This document shows, in pieces, positions 6,125 to 7,816 of a stretch of 7,816 bases of DNA (its first letter is position 1; each line of letters starts with the position of its first letter). Source of the stretch: Bacteroidales bacterium UBA4073 (lineage in GTDB: Bacteria > Bacteroidota > Bacteroidia > Bacteroidales > Tenuifilaceae); assembly GCA_002383425.1 (NCBI GenBank), contig DFYV01000142.1, positions 13,874 through 21,689 on the forward strand. The letters run 5' to 3'. The position numbers and the translations under genes were made by a program. A model generated the notes under the pieces. The model made no database searches, was not told the DNA's origin, and saw only the letters and a program-made list of their open reading frames with translations.

Positions 6125-6164
6125 GTTCAAGATTTTGATGTTTAACCAAACAAACTTAAACCGT

Positions 6165-7520
6165 ATGAAAAACATTGCGTTACAAGAAAGAGTGAACAAT
6201 TTTATGGCAGGTTTAATTGCCCGCAACCCCAATGAGCCCGAATTCCATCAGGCTGCCCGCGAGGTGATTGAAAGTATAATGCCATATATTGAGGAAAATC
6301 CTATTTACCAGGATGAAAAGATTTTGGAGCGTATCACTGAACCCGAACGGATAATTATTTTCAGGGTTCCATGGATTGACGACAAGGGAAATATTCAAAT
6401 TAACCGTGGTTACCGAATAGAGATGAATAGTGCCATTGGCCCTTATAAAGGGGGATTGCGCTTTCACCCAACTGTTAACCTTGGCATATTGAAATTCCTG
6501 GCCTTTGAACAAGTTTTCAAAAATAGTTTAACCTCACTACCCATGGGTGGTGGAAAGGGTGGTTCTGACTTTGACCCAAAGGGTAAGAGCGACAAGGAGG
6601 TAATGCGTTTTTGCCAGAGCTTTATGACGGAGCTTTACCGCCATATTGGCCCCGATACCGATGTTCCTGCCGGCGATATTGGTGTGGGGGGTCGTGAAAT
6701 TGGCTACCTGTTTGGCCAATATAAGCGTATAGTTAATGAATTTACCGGGGTACTTACAGGTAAAGGCTTAAAGTGGGGAGGTTCGCTAATCCGCCCGGAA
6801 GCAACCGGTTATGGTAACGTTTACTTTGCATTGGAAATGCTAAAAACCCGTGGCGAAAGTTTTAAAGATAAAATTGTTGCCGTATCGGGTTCAGGGAATG
6901 TGGCACAGTACGCGGTTGAAAAGGTAATTGAACTGGGAGGTAAAGTGGTAACCCTCTCCGATTCCGATGGCTTTATTTATGATCCTAAAGGCATTGACAA
7001 CGAAAAACTGAAATTTGTAATGTGGCTCAAGAACGAAAAGCGGGGTCGCATTAAGGAGTACGCCGAGAAATATGGTTGCGATTACTTCCCAGCCGAACGC
7101 CCGTGGGGAATAAAATGCGATATAGCTTTGCCATCGGCTACCCAAAATGAAATAAATGGGGAGGAAGCCAAAACTCTCGTTCGGAATGGGTGCATCTGTG
7201 TATCAGAGGGGGCTAATATGCCATCAACCCCTGAGGCTGTAGATGTATTCCTGAATGCAAAAATACTTTTCGGGCCTGGCAAGGCAGCTAATGCAGGAGG
7301 TGTTGCCACATCGGGACTTGAAATGTCGCAAAACTCATTACGCCTATCGTGGACCCGCGAAGAGGTTGATCAACGCCTCCACCAGATCATGATAAATATC
7401 CACGAAACATGCCGTAAATACGGTACCAAAGACGATGGTTTTATAAACTATGTTGATGGCGCTAATATTGGTGGCTTTGTTAAGGTTGCCGATGCAATGA
7501 TTGCGCAAGGTGTTGTATAG
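6165..7520 (+). CDS. gdhA: Hexameric glutamate dehydrogenase (probably NADP-specific)
   Basis: Converts 2-oxoglutarate and ammonium to glutamate, reversibly, in the cytosol; a homohexamer in this family. Numbered from the ATG at 6165 (451 aa, close to E. coli GdhA at 447): GPYKGGLRFHP (92-102) with substrate-binding K95, the family signature with catalytic K131 in PMGGGKGG, and catalytic D171 in PAGDIGVGGREIG. The nucleotide-binding fold has GSGNVA (242-247) and SDSDG (265-269); Ser/Asp at the end of the second strand resembles NADP-type enzymes, but cofactor choice is not certain. The C-terminal NAGGVATSGLEMSQN (376-390) is the usual glutamate-site helix region. The frame also opens earlier at TTG 6135 and ATG 6138. 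I prefer 6165 because the N-terminus then lines up with E. coli GdhA and leaves room for a promoter. It is monocistronic: divergent neighbour upstream, terminator 13 bases downstream. Confidence 0.96.
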   Translation: MKNIALQERVNNFMAGLIARNPNEPEFHQAAREVIESIMPYIEENPIYQDEKILERITEPERIIIFRVPWIDDKGNIQINRGYRIEMNSAIGPYKGGLRFHPTVNLGILKFLAFEQVFKNSLTSLPMGGGKGGSDFDPKGKSDKEVMRFCQSFMTELYRHIGPDTDVPAGDIGVGGREIGYLFGQYKRIVNEFTGVLTGKGLKWGGSLIRPEATGYGNVYFALEMLKTRGESFKDKIVAVSGSGNVAQYAVEKVIELGGKVVTLSDSDGFIYDPKGIDNEKLKFVMWLKNEKRGRIKEYAEKYGCDYFPAERPWGIKCDIALPSATQNEINGEEAKTLVRNGCICVSEGANMPSTPEAVDVFLNAKILFGPGKAANAGGVATSGLEMSQNSLRLSWTREEVDQRLHQIMINIHETCRKYGTKDDGFINYVDGANIGGFVKVADAMIAQGVV

Positions 7521-7533
7521 CAATATAAAACTG

Positions 7534-7567
7534 AAAGAGGGGCTTTAAACAGCCCTTCTTTTGTTTT
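7534..7567 (+). terminator. Intrinsic terminator of gdhA
   Basis: AAAGAGGGGCT (7534-7544) pairs with AGCCCTTCTTT (7551-7561): 11 pairs including one G-T wobble, around the loop TTAAAC. The stem runs into the T-rich stretch TTTTGTTTT. It begins 13 bases after the gdhA stop, so gdhA is likely transcribed alone. It also places the following repeat cluster outside the main transcript. Confidence 0.88.
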
Positions 7568-7594
7568 ATCCAAATTTTTCATCGGTGTGATTAA

Positions 7595-7628
7595 AAAAAT
7601 GGTTAATTCTTTTTTGATGTGCTAAGAA
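7595..7628 (+). repeat. Shared AT-rich element, copy 2 (next to heptad array 2)
   Basis: Five A's, TGGTTAATTC, six T's and GATGTGCTAAGAA align over the full length with the copy at 2066-2100. Differences are T for G after the A run, one fewer T, and two G-to-T changes in the GAGGGGC part. It has the same orientation and the same position just left of heptamers, here 6 bases before the first unit. It starts 27 bases after the gdhA terminator. Confidence 0.6.
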
Positions 7629-7634
7629 CTCACA

Positions 7635-7810
7635 GTTGATGGTTGATGGATGATGGTTGAAAGATGTTAGTTGTTCGTTGTTTGTTGTTCGTTGTTCGGA
7701 AGAATAGTTGACGGTTGATGGCATAATGGTTGTTCGTTGTTCGTTGTTCGGGGAAATGGTTGATGGTTGATGGTTGATTTTTGAATTACGAATTACGAAT
7801 TACGAATTAC
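7635..7810. repeat. Heptanucleotide repeat cluster 2 (GTTGATG, GTTGTTC, GAATTAC families)
   Basis: Nine units in one register run 7635-7697 (GTTGATG x2, GATGATG, GTTGAAA, GATGTTA, then GTTGTTC-type x4). Broken pieces follow: GTTGACG+GTTGATG (7707-7720), GTTGTTC x3 (7729-7749), GTTGATG x2 plus GTTGATT (7759-7779), and GAATTAC x4 (7783-7810), which probably continues beyond the window. GTTGATG and the GTTGTTCG phase are the reverse complements of the CATCAAC and AACGAAC families at 2341-2419. No coding potential or spacers. The 296 bases after gdhA hold only the terminator, the shared AT-rich element and these repeats. Confidence 0.9.
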
Positions 7811-7816
7811 GCTTTT

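Noticed and set aside
6151..6158. TAAGTTTG on the minus strand, an exact -7 match, as promoter of the large gene
   Set aside because: No -33 TTTG at 19-21 bases. It would lie next to the gdhA start and give a leader of about 240 bases.
6135..6164. Upstream start codons for gdhA (TTG 6135, ATG 6138)
   Set aside because: They add 9-10 residues with no counterpart in E. coli GdhA and would leave almost no leader after the best promoter-like match. ATG 6138 nevertheless remains possible.

Overview
The window looks like a chromosomal segment of a Bacteroidota bacterium, probably of the order Bacteroidales/Marinilabiliales. The reasons are the gene content and order (DUF2520 Rossmann protein, KdsC-type phosphatase, UbiA-type prenyltransferase), start sites with weak or no Shine-Dalgarno sequence, promoter-like sites resembling the -33 TTTG / -7 TAnnTTTG type, and heptanucleotide repeats between genes. 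The genus cannot be fixed from this sequence.

Layout. From 1 to 1980 everything is on the minus strand. In the direction of transcription these are a single-domain response regulator (1980-1597), a DUF2520 Rossmann-fold protein (1450-668), a KdsC-like HAD phosphatase (634-104), and the first 29 codons of a UbiA-like membrane prenyltransferase (89-1, cut by the window edge). The last three are close together (33 and 14 bases apart) and probably form one operon. Next is a 480-base gap (1981-2460) with a putative promoter for the response regulator, a short AT-rich element, and about 300 bases of tandem 7-mers. Then comes a very large minus-strand gene (5904-2461, 1147 aa): a GAF-like domain, two receiver-like domains, a PEP-synthase/PPDK-type ATP-grasp domain and a C-terminal domain I do not recognise. 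A 260-base divergent intergenic region with overlapping palindromes separates it from plus-strand gdhA (6165-7520, hexameric glutamate dehydrogenase). gdhA ends in a clear intrinsic terminator, followed by a second copy of the AT-rich element and a second heptamer array that runs off the window.

How the parts fit. The metabolic genes are ordinary: glutamate synthesis/ammonium assimilation, Kdo or a related sugar acid for the cell envelope, and a prenyl-lipid or quinone step. Two things are not. First, the 1147-aa protein joins signalling domains to the nucleotide-binding half of a PEP-synthase-type enzyme, yet lacks the phosphohistidine and PEP/pyruvate domains such enzymes need. With an orphan receiver protein next door, it may be a regulatory phosphotransfer or ligase system. 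Second, the two repeat clusters share a 34-35-base element and heptad families. Both arrays lie just beyond the 3' end of one of the two divergent genes, with their shared heptad families in the same sense relative to transcription, and they keep a strict 7-base register while the sequence of the unit drifts.
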